Shown here: piece after piece, positions 1 to 7,600 of the stretch
Numbering within the stretch: the first letter of the stretch is position 1
Layout of the letters: each line of letters starts with the position of its first letter
Assembly: GCA_002862965.1 (NCBI GenBank)
Contig: PKCW01000296.1
Location: 1-7,911, forward strand
Direction: 5' to 3'
Source: Pseudomonadota bacterium
GTDB taxonomy: Bacteria > Pseudomonadota > Gammaproteobacteria > UBA5335
Length of the DNA: 7,911 nucleotides
Position numbers and translations under genes: made by a program
The notes under the pieces: generated by a model
The model's input: only the letters and a program-made list of their open reading frames with translations
Database searches by the model: none
Told to the model about the DNA's origin: nothing

Positions 1-272
1 GTGGTGTAGTTGCTGTGGCGACCGGTCGTCGTGCGCACGAAGCGCTCGTAGTGCCCGAGATCGAGGTCGGTCTCGGTCCCGTCCTCGGTGACGAAGACCT
101 CGCCATGCTGAAACGGGCTCATGGTCCCCGGATCCACGTTGATGTAGGGATCCAGCTTCACCATGCTGACCGTGAGGCCGCGCGCTTCGAGGATGGCGCC
201 CAGAGACGCCGAGGCGATGCCCTTGCCGAGGGAGGAGACCACACCGCCGGTCACGAAAACGAATCGCGTCAT
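1..272 (-). CDS. pyrG: CTP synthase, N-terminal part (runs off the left edge)
   Basis: This gene encodes CTP synthase, the cytosolic enzyme that makes CTP from UTP, ATP and glutamine, the last step of de novo pyrimidine nucleotide synthesis. Only the first 90 codons are present. The translation starts [19 protein letters not shown], with the nucleotide-binding loop [10 protein letters not shown] at residues 9-18, then [20 protein letters not shown] and [18 protein letters not shown]. These are the hallmark stretches of the amidoligase (synthase) domain of PyrG. The glutaminase domain would lie beyond the window. The ATG at 272 is chosen because family proteins begin at this point, and GGAAG sits four bases upstream. 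The reading frame is intact to the window edge. The upstream gap holds three hairpins and a possible promoter, described separately. The identity is certain by motif; nothing can be said about the missing part. Confidence 0.97.
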   Translation of the reverse strand, partial: MTRFVFVTGGVVSSLGKGIASASLGAILEARGLTVSMVKLDPYINVDPGTMSPFQHGEVFVTEDGTETDLDLGHYERFVRTTTGRHSNYT

Positions 273-317
273 ACCGCTTCCATTGCTTGAGGATGGGCGG
301 AGGCGGATGAACCAGGG

Positions 318-336
318 AGCCCCCAAAGATGGGGCT
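318..336 (-). other. Short hairpin in the presumed pyrG leader
   Basis: A perfect 6-bp stem (AGCCCC with GGGGCT) encloses a 7-base loop. Read on the minus strand it lies 46 bases upstream of the pyrG start codon, just downstream of the candidate -10 element. The stem does not include the pyrG ribosome binding site. On the plus strand it is followed by TTTAG, which is too weak a U-tract to call a terminator, and there is no plus-strand gene to terminate. It could be a hairpin near the 5' end of the pyrG transcript. Confidence 0.35.
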
Positions 337-338
337 TT

Positions 339-367
339 AGCCTACCAGATCGGGCCCGGCGGAACAA
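339..367 (-). promoter_or_regulatory. Weak sigma-70-like promoter candidate for pyrG
   Basis: On the minus strand, TTGTTC (367-362) and TAGGCT (344-339) are separated by exactly 17 bases. Each hexamer matches only three consensus positions, so this rests on spacing and location rather than strong sequence. The predicted transcription start falls at about 330-334, inside the run CCCC. It would give a pyrG leader of about 60 bases. A chance match is quite possible in a 320-base gap. Confidence 0.25.
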
Positions 368-482
368 TGAACACGGCGTGGCGGCGCCGTCGACGGCGGC
401 TGAGGGGCGCCTCCCGCAACACATCCCCGAAACGCCATCGCTGCAACGGGCGGGCACTCAGCGGGGACTGGCTGCGGGCCGG

Positions 483-514
483 TCGTCGCGTCCCGATGGT
501 CCGGGACGCGACGA
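483..514. repeat. Strong GC-rich hairpin, 13-bp perfect stem
   Basis: The arms TCGTCGCGTCCCG (483-495) and CGGGACGCGACGA (502-514) are perfectly complementary around the 6-base loop ATGGTC. It is the strongest inverted repeat I noticed in the window. It lies 79 bases downstream of the stop codon of the small exported protein gene and 211 bases upstream of pyrG. No U-tract follows on either strand, so it is not a textbook intrinsic terminator. It could be a transcript 3'-end stabiliser, an atypical terminator, or one copy of a dispersed palindromic repeat. Confidence 0.6.
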
Positions 515-540
515 TGGCATGGACGATGCGGAAGCGCGGG

Positions 541-578
541 GTGCGGTGGAACCGCGTGGGAAAGCTACCCCACCGCAC
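541..578 (-). terminator. Possible terminator hairpin of the small exported protein gene
   Basis: A perfect 9-bp stem (GTGCGGTGG at 541-549 with CCACCGCAC at 570-578) encloses a 20-base loop. It begins 14 bases past the end of the small exported protein gene on the minus strand, which is the usual place for a terminator. The bases after the stem on that strand are CCCCGCGC, not a T-run, so intrinsic termination would be weak. The assignment rests on position and stem only. Confidence 0.3.
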
Positions 579-592
579 GCTTGGCGCAGCGG

Positions 593-973
593 TCAGGGGG
601 TCGACAGGGTGATCGAGGGCACGAAGGCGCCGAGGAAGGGGATCGCCTGCAAGCCCGAAGTCGCCAGGGACAGGCCCGTGTTGACCTTGCCCACGCCGGC
701 GGTTCTCACCATGCCCACCTTGGCCGGGTAGCCGGGCGCGAAAGTGCCCACCAGATTCTGTCCCGTCGTCACCAGCGGCGCCGGGGCCTTGCTCGCGTAC
801 ACGTCATAGGCAAAAGGCGCGGCGACGGACTTGCTGCCGACCGTCAACAGGTAGCCTTGGCCGGCAACCTCGCTGAGGTCCTGTGCCGACAGAGGGGTCA
901 TTCCGGCAAATCCGCACGCGGAAAATCCGGCCAGCAGCGCACCGGACATCATGTTCACGACATATTTCTTCAT
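593..973 (-). CDS. Small exported protein of unknown function with an LSxxDLSEVxGQG motif
   Basis: The product is 126 residues and I do not recognise a named family. The ATG at 973 is preferred over an in-frame ATG at 1030 because GGGAG lies six bases upstream and because the protein then starts with a classical Sec signal peptide: MKKY, then a hydrophobic stretch to about residue 24, with likely cleavage after GFA (residues 21-23). A cysteine at residue 20 follows FSA, a poor lipobox, so a lipoprotein is possible but unlikely. Residues 27-40 read TPLSAQDLSEVAGQ plus G. This resembles the short motif near the N-terminus of exported proteins that I associate with DUF6160; that link is from memory and tentative. 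The mature part is rich in Ala, Gly, Val and Thr, has no further cysteine, and ends in a hydrophobic tail (LQAIPFLGAFVPSITL). It probably acts in the periplasm or outside the cell. It stands alone, with its own candidate control region upstream. Confidence 0.75.
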   Translation of the reverse strand: MKKYVVNMMSGALLAGFSACGFAGMTPLSAQDLSEVAGQGYLLTVGSKSVAAPFAYDVYASKAPAPLVTTGQNLVGTFAPGYPAKVGMVRTAGVGKVNTGLSLATSGLQAIPFLGAFVPSITLSTP

Positions 974-1026
974 CGACGTCTCCCAACTCGATTGATCTGA
1001 TGTTTTGATTCGACGACACCTCGGCG

Positions 1027-1048
1027 GCACCGACAGTGCTGTCGGTGC
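1027..1048. repeat. Perfect 10-2-10 inverted repeat upstream of the small exported protein gene
   Basis: GCACCGACAG (1027-1036) and CTGTCGGTGC (1039-1048) are perfect inverted copies around the two bases TG. The repeat lies 53 to 75 bases upstream of the ATG at 973 and overlaps the downstream half of the sigma-54-like element. Its two-base centre makes a regulator operator at least as likely as an RNA hairpin. No T-run follows on the minus strand, so a terminator for the upstream hydrolase gene is not supported. Confidence 0.6.
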
Positions 1049-1062
1049 AATGTTCAGACCAA
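1046..1062 (-). promoter_or_regulatory. Candidate sigma-54 (RpoN) promoter for the small exported protein gene
   Basis: The minus strand reads TTGGTCTGAACATTGCA. This has the GG and GC pairs separated by the required 10 bases, and agrees with the consensus YTGGCACGRNNNTTGCW except at the CAC triplet, which is TCT here. The predicted transcription start is near 1035, giving a leader of about 62 bases. The spacing and the full TTGCA are good; the loss of CAC is a real weakness. The match was found by eye and needs a matrix score. Confidence 0.35.
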
Positions 1063-1121
1063 TCGGGGAAAATCCTGCCCGAATCCGTCATCCGGCGGCC
1101 CAGGCGCGGCACACGGCCGGA

Positions 1122-1131
1122 CCCATATGGG
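1122..1131. repeat. Perfect 10-base palindrome CCCATATGGG
   Basis: A self-complementary decamer lies in the gap upstream of the small exported protein gene, centred about 92 bases upstream of the start site predicted for the sigma-54-like element. That is within the range where enhancer-binding activators usually sit, but ten bases is short for such a site. It is flanked by AAAAAA at 1133-1138. It may be chance. Confidence 0.3.
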
Positions 1132-1222
1132 CAAAAAAGGTCGGGGAATGACGGTGCTGGGCGGAAAGTGACCTGAGCGGCCAGCAAGCCGCGACGCCGC
1201 ATGAATCGCGACGGCTCGTCCG

Positions 1223-2212
1223 TCACGCTTCCCGGGGCGCGACCAGCGGCTCTCCGCCGCGGGTCAAAGGCGGGATGGCCGCCGGCGCATCCTGGGCCAG
1301 CATGTGCGAGGTCGCCGGAACTTCCACCACCCGGACCGCGCCCCCCGCTCGATGAGCGCTGCGCGCCATGTGGCGGCGGCTCAGGATCAGGTCCATCTCG
1401 GCCACGAGAATCCAGGCATTGGCCTGGTGGAACACCGCGTAGGCATCGGTCGTTCTCGAACTCATCCACGACTGGATGTCGCGCACGTTGGTGACGACGG
1501 TCCGCGCGCGCCGGGCGTTGAACCAGAGCCGGGAAGCCAGTTCCAGCTTCTGGCCATGGGGCGGGCCAAACGCCAGGCGCCCCAGTTGCCTCATCGGCAG
1601 GCGCTGGAGCAGTGGAAACAAGGCGGGCAGCAACCAGAGACCCGGGGCGGTACCGGCGAGGGCAAGGCTCGGATGGATCCGCCCTTCGGGAAGCACCGGG
1701 GCCTCCAGCACGTATTCGATCTCGAGGCGGCGATGCAGCTCGGGATTCTGCAGGGCGGCCTCGAGGACCACCGCGCCGCCGCGGGAATGCCCGTGCAAGC
1801 GGACGGGGCCGTCGCGCACCACGTGCAGCAGCACCTGATTGAGAACCGCGGCATCGTATGGGATGGTGCCCACGGCGTAGGGCAGCGGCCGTTCCCACGC
1901 CACAGACTGGGCCCGCGCCTCGGGCGCGACCGTGGTGACATGGTAGTCGGCATTGTTGAGGTAGACACAATCGAGGTCGGCACCCTCATACAAGCCATCG
2001 AAGTACCACACCTCTTCCAGAAAACCGGGAACACAGACGACCGTCCCGCCGGGCGCGGCCGATGCCCGCCTCACCAAGGCATGGCAGGCGCCGATGCGCA
2101 GGATTTCCCCATCGAAATCCTTGGCATAGATGGGCAGTGTGGGGCGATCGAGATAGCGCCGCCGCAGGCCCGTCACGGCGCCGGCCAGCAGCGCGATCCA
2201 TAGCCAGTTCAT
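1223..2212 (-). CDS. Alpha/beta hydrolase with hydrophobic N-terminus
   Basis: A 329-residue alpha/beta-hydrolase-fold protein, probably an esterase or lipase-like enzyme; the substrate cannot be told. The nucleophile elbow GHSRGG is at residues 141-146, with Ser143 as nucleophile. VPGFLEE (61-67) follows a hydrophobic strand and should form the oxyanion loop. His303 in ATSHMLAQDAP is the likely catalytic histidine. Asp274 in AEMDLILSR is a plausible acid, less certain. Residues 1-16 (MNWLWIALLAGAVTGL) are hydrophobic and followed by RRR, which suggests an uncleaved membrane anchor with the enzyme on the cytoplasmic side. The middle (residues 185-215) is proline- and leucine-rich and could be a lid. 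AGGAG lies nine bases before the ATG at 2212. The gene begins 50 bases after tldD on the same strand, so it probably shares its transcript. No clear terminator follows. Confidence 0.85.
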   Translation of the reverse strand: MNWLWIALLAGAVTGLRRRYLDRPTLPIYAKDFDGEILRIGACHALVRRASAAPGGTVVCVPGFLEEVWYFDGLYEGADLDCVYLNNADYHVTTVAPEARAQSVAWERPLPYAVGTIPYDAAVLNQVLLHVVRDGPVRLHGHSRGGAVVLEAALQNPELHRRLEIEYVLEAPVLPEGRIHPSLALAGTAPGLWLLPALFPLLQRLPMRQLGRLAFGPPHGQKLELASRLWFNARRARTVVTNVRDIQSWMSSRTTDAYAVFHQANAWILVAEMDLILSRRHMARSAHRAGGAVRVVEVPATSHMLAQDAPAAIPPLTRGGEPLVAPREA

Positions 2213-2262
2213 CGTCCCGTCTCCTCGTCCGCTGTCGTTATCGTTATCGGATGCTCGGCCGA

Positions 2263-3732
2263 TCAGCCGGCCTCGGTGCCGCCCACGGTCAGCCCATCGA
2301 TGCGCAGGGTGGGCTGCCCGACCCCGACGGGCACGCTCTGTCCGTCCTTGCCGCAGGTTCCGACCCCTTCATCCAGTTGCAAATCGTGCCCCAGCATGCC
2401 GACCCGGGTCAGCACGTCGGGGCCATTGCCGATCAAGGTGGCGCCCTTGACGGGACGTCCGATGCGGCCGTTCTCGATCAGATAGGCCTCGCTGGCCGAG
2501 AACACGAACTTGCCGGAGGTGATGTCGACCTGCCCGCCGCCGAAATTGACCGCGTAGAGGCCGCGCGGCACCGAGCGGATGATTTCCTCGGGATCGTGGG
2601 GCCCGGGCAGGAGATAGGTGTTGGTCATGCGCGGCATCGGCAGGTGACTGTAGGATTCCCTGCGGCCATTCCCCGTCGGCGCCATGCCCATCAGCCGGGC
2701 GTTGTGCTTGTCCTGCAGATACCCCTGCAGCCGCCCACCCTCGATCAAGACCGTCTGCTGGCTGGGCGTGCCTTCATCGTCGACGGTGAGCGAACCACGC
2801 CGGTCCGCCAGGGTGCCGTCGTCCACCACCGTGCACAGGGCGCTCGCCACGGTCTCGCCCAATCGGCCGCTGAAGGCCGAGGTGCCCTTGCGATTGAAGT
2901 CGCCCTCGAGGCCGTGACCGATCGCCTCGTGCAGCAGGATGCCGGGCCAGCCGGGACCCAGAACCACAGTCATCGTTCCGGCTGGTGCCGGCCCGGCTTC
3001 CAGTGCCACCAATGCCTGCCGCACGGCCTCGCGCGCATGATGACGCGCCGCGTCACGCGCCTGCAGGACGTGATATCCGAACCGGCCGCCGCCACCCGAA
3101 CTGCCGCGCTCGCGGCGCCCCCCCTGTTCGACCACCACCGATACATTGAGCCGCACCAGCGGCCGCACGTCGGCGGCCAGCGTGCCGTCGGTGGCTGCCA
3201 CCAGCATGACTTCCTCGACGGCGGCCAGGCTGACCATGACCTGCTGTACCCGCGGCTCCCGTCTCGCCTCGGCCTCGGCCACCTGCAGCAGCGCAAGTTT
3301 GTCGACGACGGACGCGCCGCCCAGGGGATCGCGATCGCCGTAGCGCGGCATGGCCATGCGCGACCGAAGGGGGATCGGCGCGATGGCCGCCGTCGCGTCC
3401 CGTCCCTGGCGCAAAATGGCCCGCGCGGCGTGGGCAGCCTCGCGCAGCGCTTGCGGATGGATTTCGTCGGAATAGGCAAAACCCGTCTTTTCGCCCGACA
3501 GCACCCGCACGCCGACGCCCTGCTCGACGGAAAAATCGCCTTCCTTGATGCGGCCGTCTTCGAGGCTGAAGGATTCCGAGCGCACCTGCTGAAAATAGAG
3601 ATCGCCGCCGTCGGCACCGGCCGCGGCCAGCTCTCCCAGTGTCGTCGCCAGCAGCTGCTGGCCGATCTCGCCCGGCGCCAGCAGCTGGGCTTGGGCGGCT
3701 TCGAGCGCGAGCGCGGATCCGGCTTGGTTCAT
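2263..3732 (-). CDS. tldD: TldD metalloprotease subunit
   Basis: A 489-residue TldD, close to the usual length of about 480. TldD pairs with TldE (PmbA) to form a cytosolic zinc protease that degrades unfolded peptides, removes the leader of microcin B17 in Escherichia coli and helps cleave the antitoxin CcdA. The N-terminal domain (residues 1 to about 240) carries typical segments such as [20 protein letters not shown]. The catalytic motif HExxxH is HEAIGH at residues 268-273, followed by [10 protein letters not shown]. The third metal ligand is expected to be Cys460 in GTCGKDGQ near the C-terminus. All key residues are present. The start at 3732 gives the family N-terminus and overlaps the nitrilase stop as TGATG, suggesting translational coupling. 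An upstream in-frame extension to 4092 is only a shadow of the nitrilase gene. The partner pmbA is not in the window. Confidence 0.96.
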   Translation of the reverse strand: MNQAGSALALEAAQAQLLAPGEIGQQLLATTLGELAAAGADGGDLYFQQVRSESFSLEDGRIKEGDFSVEQGVGVRVLSGEKTGFAYSDEIHPQALREAAHAARAILRQGRDATAAIAPIPLRSRMAMPRYGDRDPLGGASVVDKLALLQVAEAEARREPRVQQVMVSLAAVEEVMLVAATDGTLAADVRPLVRLNVSVVVEQGGRRERGSSGGGGRFGYHVLQARDAARHHAREAVRQALVALEAGPAPAGTMTVVLGPGWPGILLHEAIGHGLEGDFNRKGTSAFSGRLGETVASALCTVVDDGTLADRRGSLTVDDEGTPSQQTVLIEGGRLQGYLQDKHNARLMGMAPTGNGRRESYSHLPMPRMTNTYLLPGPHDPEEIIRSVPRGLYAVNFGGGQVDITSGKFVFSASEAYLIENGRIGRPVKGATLIGNGPDVLTRVGMLGHDLQLDEGVGTCGKDGQSVPVGVGQPTLRIDGLTVGGTEAG

Positions 3733-4556
3733 CACGGCAGGGTCACTCCGAAACGGCGATGGGACAATGCCGGGAAGGATGCCCGCAGGTCCTGAACCCG
3801 CCGGGCATCGATCTCCCCCAGCACGAAGCCGGATCCGCGGGGCAGGACATCGATGACCGTGCCCCAGGGATCGACCAAAAGGCTGTGGCCGAAGGTTTCG
3901 CGGCCATTGACGTGATACCCGCCCTGGGCCGCGGCGACGCCGTACATGAGGTTCTCGACCGCCCGGGCACGCAGCAACAGATCCCAGTGAGCCTGTCCCG
4001 TGCGGAAGGTGAATGCCGCCGGCAAGGCGAACCACTCGGCCCCCGCGTCCACCATGGCCCGGAACAGCTCGGGGAAGCGGAGGTCGTAGCACACGGCCAT
4101 GCCCATGCGGCCGGCCGGGGTCTCCACGATGACCACCTCGCCCCCGGCCCGCTGGGTCGAAGACTCACAATAGGCTTCCTCGCTCGAGGGAAGCCGGACA
4201 TCGAACAGATGCATCTTGTCGAAGCGGCTCACTTGCCGGCCGTTGTCATCGAACACCAGACAGGCCGGCGCGACCTTGGTATCGCCCTCGATCCGCAGCG
4301 GCAGGGTGCCGGCGACGATCCAGAGGCGTTCTCGCTGGGCCGTGCGGGCGAGTTGATCCTGGATCAGGCCCCGCCCCGGCGTTTCGGCAATGGCGAGCTT
4401 GTCCTGCTCCTTCATGCCCATGCAGGCGAAATGCTCCGGCAGAACCGCGATCCGGGCGCCTGCCTGCGCTGCTTTCGCCAGCAACCGCTCCGCCTCGATG
4501 AGATTCGCGGCCACCTGCGGACCCGAAGCCATCTGGATGCCTGCCACCTTCACCAT
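3732..4556 (-). CDS. Nitrilase-superfamily amidase, probable deaminated glutathione amidase (Nit1 type)
   Basis: A 274-residue carbon-nitrogen hydrolase. The Glu-Lys-Cys triad is visible: Glu41 in LPEHFACMG, Lys114 in [10 protein letters not shown] and Cys156 in [13 protein letters not shown]. The sequences around Lys114 and Cys156 resemble the Nit1/YbeM group, which hydrolyses deaminated glutathione, a side product of transaminases, to alpha-ketoglutarate and cysteinylglycine. That makes metabolite repair the best guess; another omega-amidase-like substrate is possible. It should be cytosolic. The ATG at 4556 is chosen because GGGGGAGG lies about nine bases upstream and the protein then starts MVKVAGIQM, as the family does. 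The longer frame to 4700 overlaps yhdP and adds an unrelated arginine-rich leader. The gene sits between yhdP and tldD, an arrangement known from other proteobacteria, and its TGA shares one base with the tldD ATG. Confidence 0.93.
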   Translation of the reverse strand: MVKVAGIQMASGPQVAANLIEAERLLAKAAQAGARIAVLPEHFACMGMKEQDKLAIAETPGRGLIQDQLARTAQRERLWIVAGTLPLRIEGDTKVAPACLVFDDNGRQVSRFDKMHLFDVRLPSSEEAYCESSTQRAGGEVVIVETPAGRMGMAVCYDLRFPELFRAMVDAGAEWFALPAAFTFRTGQAHWDLLLRARAVENLMYGVAAAQGGYHVNGRETFGHSLLVDPWGTVIDVLPRGSGFVLGEIDARRVQDLRASFPALSHRRFGVTLP

Positions 4557-4629
4557 GCGCTGGTCCTCCCCCGTCTCGCCGACGATAAGTCCCTGCCGCC
4601 CACCTGTCCAGACGAACCTGCCGCAAGCC

Positions 4630-7600
4630 TCACCGCCGCGGCGTCTCGGGAAGGTTGAAAGGCCCCTGTTCCCGTTCCAGCGTCGCCGCGTCGAAATCAC
4701 CCGCGAAGCGATAGCGGATCTGAACCAGGCGGCTGATGGGCTGGCGCAGCAGTTCCCGCCCCATCAGGACGGCCGCCCCGGCAATCGGCCCCCCGGCCAC
4801 GGTTGCCGCGATGGCCAGTCCGGCCGACAGGCTGGGTGTGACGACGAGTTCCTGGTCGAAACGCCGCCGGACGAGATCGCTGGTGCCGCTCATGCGCACA
4901 TCGGCGGCCGAGCCCTTCAGCTCCAGCGGTCGGGTTTCGATGATGCCGCCCCGGAGCGTCAGATCGCCGCGGATGGTGTCGAACGGCAAACTCGGCCGAA
5001 ACACCCCGGAGAAATCACGGGTCAGGCGGCGCGGCAGGTCGTAGAGCCCCGCGAGACTCATGACGATGCCCGTGGTGGGGCGCGTCTCGCGGAAGAAGAT
5101 GGCGCCATCCTCGGCGCCCAGCTTGAAGCGGCCCGTGGCCTGCCGCAGCGTCATGTCCCAAGGCGCGCCGGGCCAGCCGAGGTCGACCGCGAAGGTCGCC
5201 TTGCGCGCTTCGATCGCATCCGGATACCCGAGCCGTCGCGCGAGCGTAGGCAGGTCGGCCGTCTCCAAGTCGAGCCGCAGATTCGTCTGCGCGCGGGATC
5301 CCTGCAATCGCCACTCGCCCGATCCCCGCGCCTGCATGACGGCGCTTTCGAGCATGCCCCGCGACAGGACGACGCCGTCGGCGCCGGGTTCGAGCTGAAG
5401 CGTCAGCTGCCCCAGGTCGCTGCCCCGGTAGCGCAGGCGATCGACGCGCAGGCGCAGCGCCGGAACTTGCCGGGGATCCAGCGTCGAGACAGCGGCCGGT
5501 GGAGCAGCTGCCCCGGCCTCCGGGTCGGCGCGCCGTGGCGGAATCAGGGCGTCTAGGTCGAGCCACCGCAAATCCGCCTGCCACGCCGCGTCGCCCGCGC
5601 GACGCAGGACACCGTCGAGCGCCGGCGCACGCACCTGCAGGCTCGGTTCGGTGCCGTCTCGCACCAGCGCCATCTGAACGTCGGTCTGGCGCAACGACTT
5701 CCATTCCACGACGCCGAGGTTGATCTGGCTGCCCCCGAACCAGGCCGGCAGCGTCCATCCCGTCTTGCGGTTCGGGTCGCCCGACGGCGCGGGCGCCCAG
5801 ACGGACGCCCAACGACCGACGGCGCCGAGATCGAGGCGATCGAGGGCACCGCGGATCCACAGGCCCGGCTGCTCCGGCAAGCGTTCGACGCGCTGGTTGA
5901 CGCCCACCCCGCCCCGGTCGAACGACCAGCCGCTGCCGTCCTGCCGCAATCGCAACAGCCCACCCAGCCGTCCACCGCCCTGTTTGAACTGGATCAGATG
6001 CCGATCGGCGTCGCCATTGCCCTCGACGATCAGGGCGCGCTCCTCGTCCGCTTGCTTGCCCAGAGGCTGGGGCCAATCGAGCCGCATCCCCGTCAGGGGA
6101 CTGCGCACGGACCACTGCAACTGTCCGCCCCCCAGTACCGCCAGATCGGCCTCGAAACCGGTCGATCCCTGCACCGTGCGGGGATCGAGGAAGCTCAACT
6201 GACGACGCAACAACGTCGCCGGCACCCGCCCCTGCATCTGCACGCGCGTCGGCCTGAATCCACGCGGTTGCCGCGGGTCCTCGATGGGGCTCACCTGCAG
6301 CGCAATGGGCTCCCCGTCCAGCCGGGCCGCGACACCCTTGGCTTCCAGCCGGTCCTCCCGAAACTTGAGGCTGCCGCGGATATCCTCCAGTCCGACGCGC
6401 CAGGCGGGTTGGGCAAAGCGGGCGCCGTCCCAATGCACTGCGCCGTCCACCGCGGCCTCGTCCAGCGCACGCAGCGGCAGGCGCAGCGCCAGATCGAATC
6501 GCACCGGCCCGCTGCCGCGGGCGCCATCCAGCAGCACGCGCACGGCCTGACCGGGGGGGGAATGGCTGAGGTAGTCGAGCGCCGCCTGATGATCTCCATG
6601 GCCTTGCCCGACGGCCGTCAGCACCTGATCACGGTAGTCGGCCATCTCGACCTGCGTCGGCCCCAAGGCCAAGCCGAGGCTGCGCGCCGACCGGGCGGCC
6701 ACGCGAAAGCCGGTGCCGGTGAAGGTGAGCTCGGCGTTCACGGCTTCCATCACGGGCCAGTGCGGAATGAACCGCAGCGCGCCGTCCTCGATCAGCGCGA
6801 CCACCTCGAACGTGCCGCCGCCGTCACGGAAGGGGAAGCGCTGCAGGTCGCCCTGCAACCGCAACCGCCCGTCCCGGATGCGGCCGTCGAGGATGGCGCT
6901 GCGCAGCCACCGGGCGGTGGGTTCGGGCAGGTGATGCCGCGGCAGATAGCGATCCAGGGCCGCGGCATTGCCGTCGCGGAAATCGACCTGCAGATCGATC
7001 GCCGGCCGCTGACCGGGCCGGACCGCCATCGCCAGACGGCCGTCCGCATTCAAATCGGGATGACGGACGCGGATCTCGGGCGTCCAGAGCTTCCAGCCAT
7101 CACCGTCGTGCTCCCATTGCAGTTCGGTTCGCAAGCCTCCCGTCGGCCACGGCTTCTCGAACAGCTCCGGATCGCGGAACCCGACCGCAGCGCCGCCGAG
7201 GCGCGCCCGCCCGCCGGAGCGATCGGCGTCGATTTCGCCATCGAGGCCGGACAGCCCGGGGATGGACCCGAATGGTGCCCAACCCAGGCCGGCGAATCGG
7301 GCGGCAAGCCGGACGTCGTCCCAACCCTGCGCGGCACTGCCCGTCGCCGCAAAGCGGAGATCGCGGATCTCGCCCTCGACCCGGTGGCCGAAGCGATTCC
7401 CGTCACCTCCGTCCAGTTCCCGTCGCCACGCCGCCGGCACCGCCTGCCACAACCGCTGCACGTCCTGCAACCGCACCGTCGACAGCGATCCCTCGTAGGA
7501 ACCGAGGCGCGTGGCCGTGGGGGCGAGCACCGCCAAAGCGCCTTCGCCCCGCGGCCAGGATCGGCCGTCCAGCGCGACGTCCAGATGCTCGACCCGAAGC

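Larger units (their letters stand above)
273..592. other. Structured gap between the small exported protein gene and pyrG
   Basis: This 320-base stretch has no convincing gene. It holds three inverted repeats (318-336, 483-514 and 541-578) and a weak promoter-like pair at 339-367. Short open frames on both strands are rich in arginine and serine, lack good ribosome binding sites and resemble no family I know. One minus-strand frame (457 to 269) ends in a TGA overlapping the pyrG ATG, but its composition looks random. The stretch most likely contains the end of the small-gene transcript and the pyrG promoter and leader. No tRNA or known riboswitch was recognised. Confidence 0.6.

Noticed and set aside
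269..457. 62-codon minus-strand frame whose TGA overlaps the pyrG ATG (ATGA)
   Set aside because: The overlap would suit a leader peptide, but the translation looks random, no good ribosome binding site was seen at its start, and it would begin upstream of the candidate pyrG promoter. Kept as a remote possibility only.
974..1030. N-terminal extension of the small exported protein to an ATG at 1030
   Set aside because: It would place a polar 19-residue leader before an otherwise classical signal peptide, and the ATG at 973 has a well-spaced GGGAG.
1177..1192. Short hairpin (5-bp stem) downstream of the hydrolase gene
   Set aside because: The stem is too short and has no following T-run on the minus strand, so it is not supported as a terminator.
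804..1970. 388-codon minus-strand frame spanning the hydrolase gene and the small-gene promoter region
   Set aside because: It overlaps the hydrolase in another frame and the small exported gene. The arginine-, proline- and glycine-rich composition is typical of an out-of-frame shadow.
2235..2246. Tandem TCGTTATCGTTA between tldD and the hydrolase gene
   Set aside because: Only two copies of a hexamer, with no inverted symmetry and no match to a known site; likely chance.
2062..3795. 577-codon plus-strand open frame opposite tldD
   Set aside because: It is antisense to a complete, motif-rich tldD. GC-rich coding DNA commonly leaves the opposite strand open, and the translation is rich in His, Arg and Gln with no recognisable domain.
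3733..4092. In-frame upstream extension of tldD
   Set aside because: It lies wholly within the nitrilase gene in another frame. The family N-terminus and the TGATG overlap fix the start at 3732.
4390..5556. 388-codon plus-strand frame opposite the nitrilase start and the yhdP 3' end
   Set aside because: It is antisense to two well-supported genes and has no family features.
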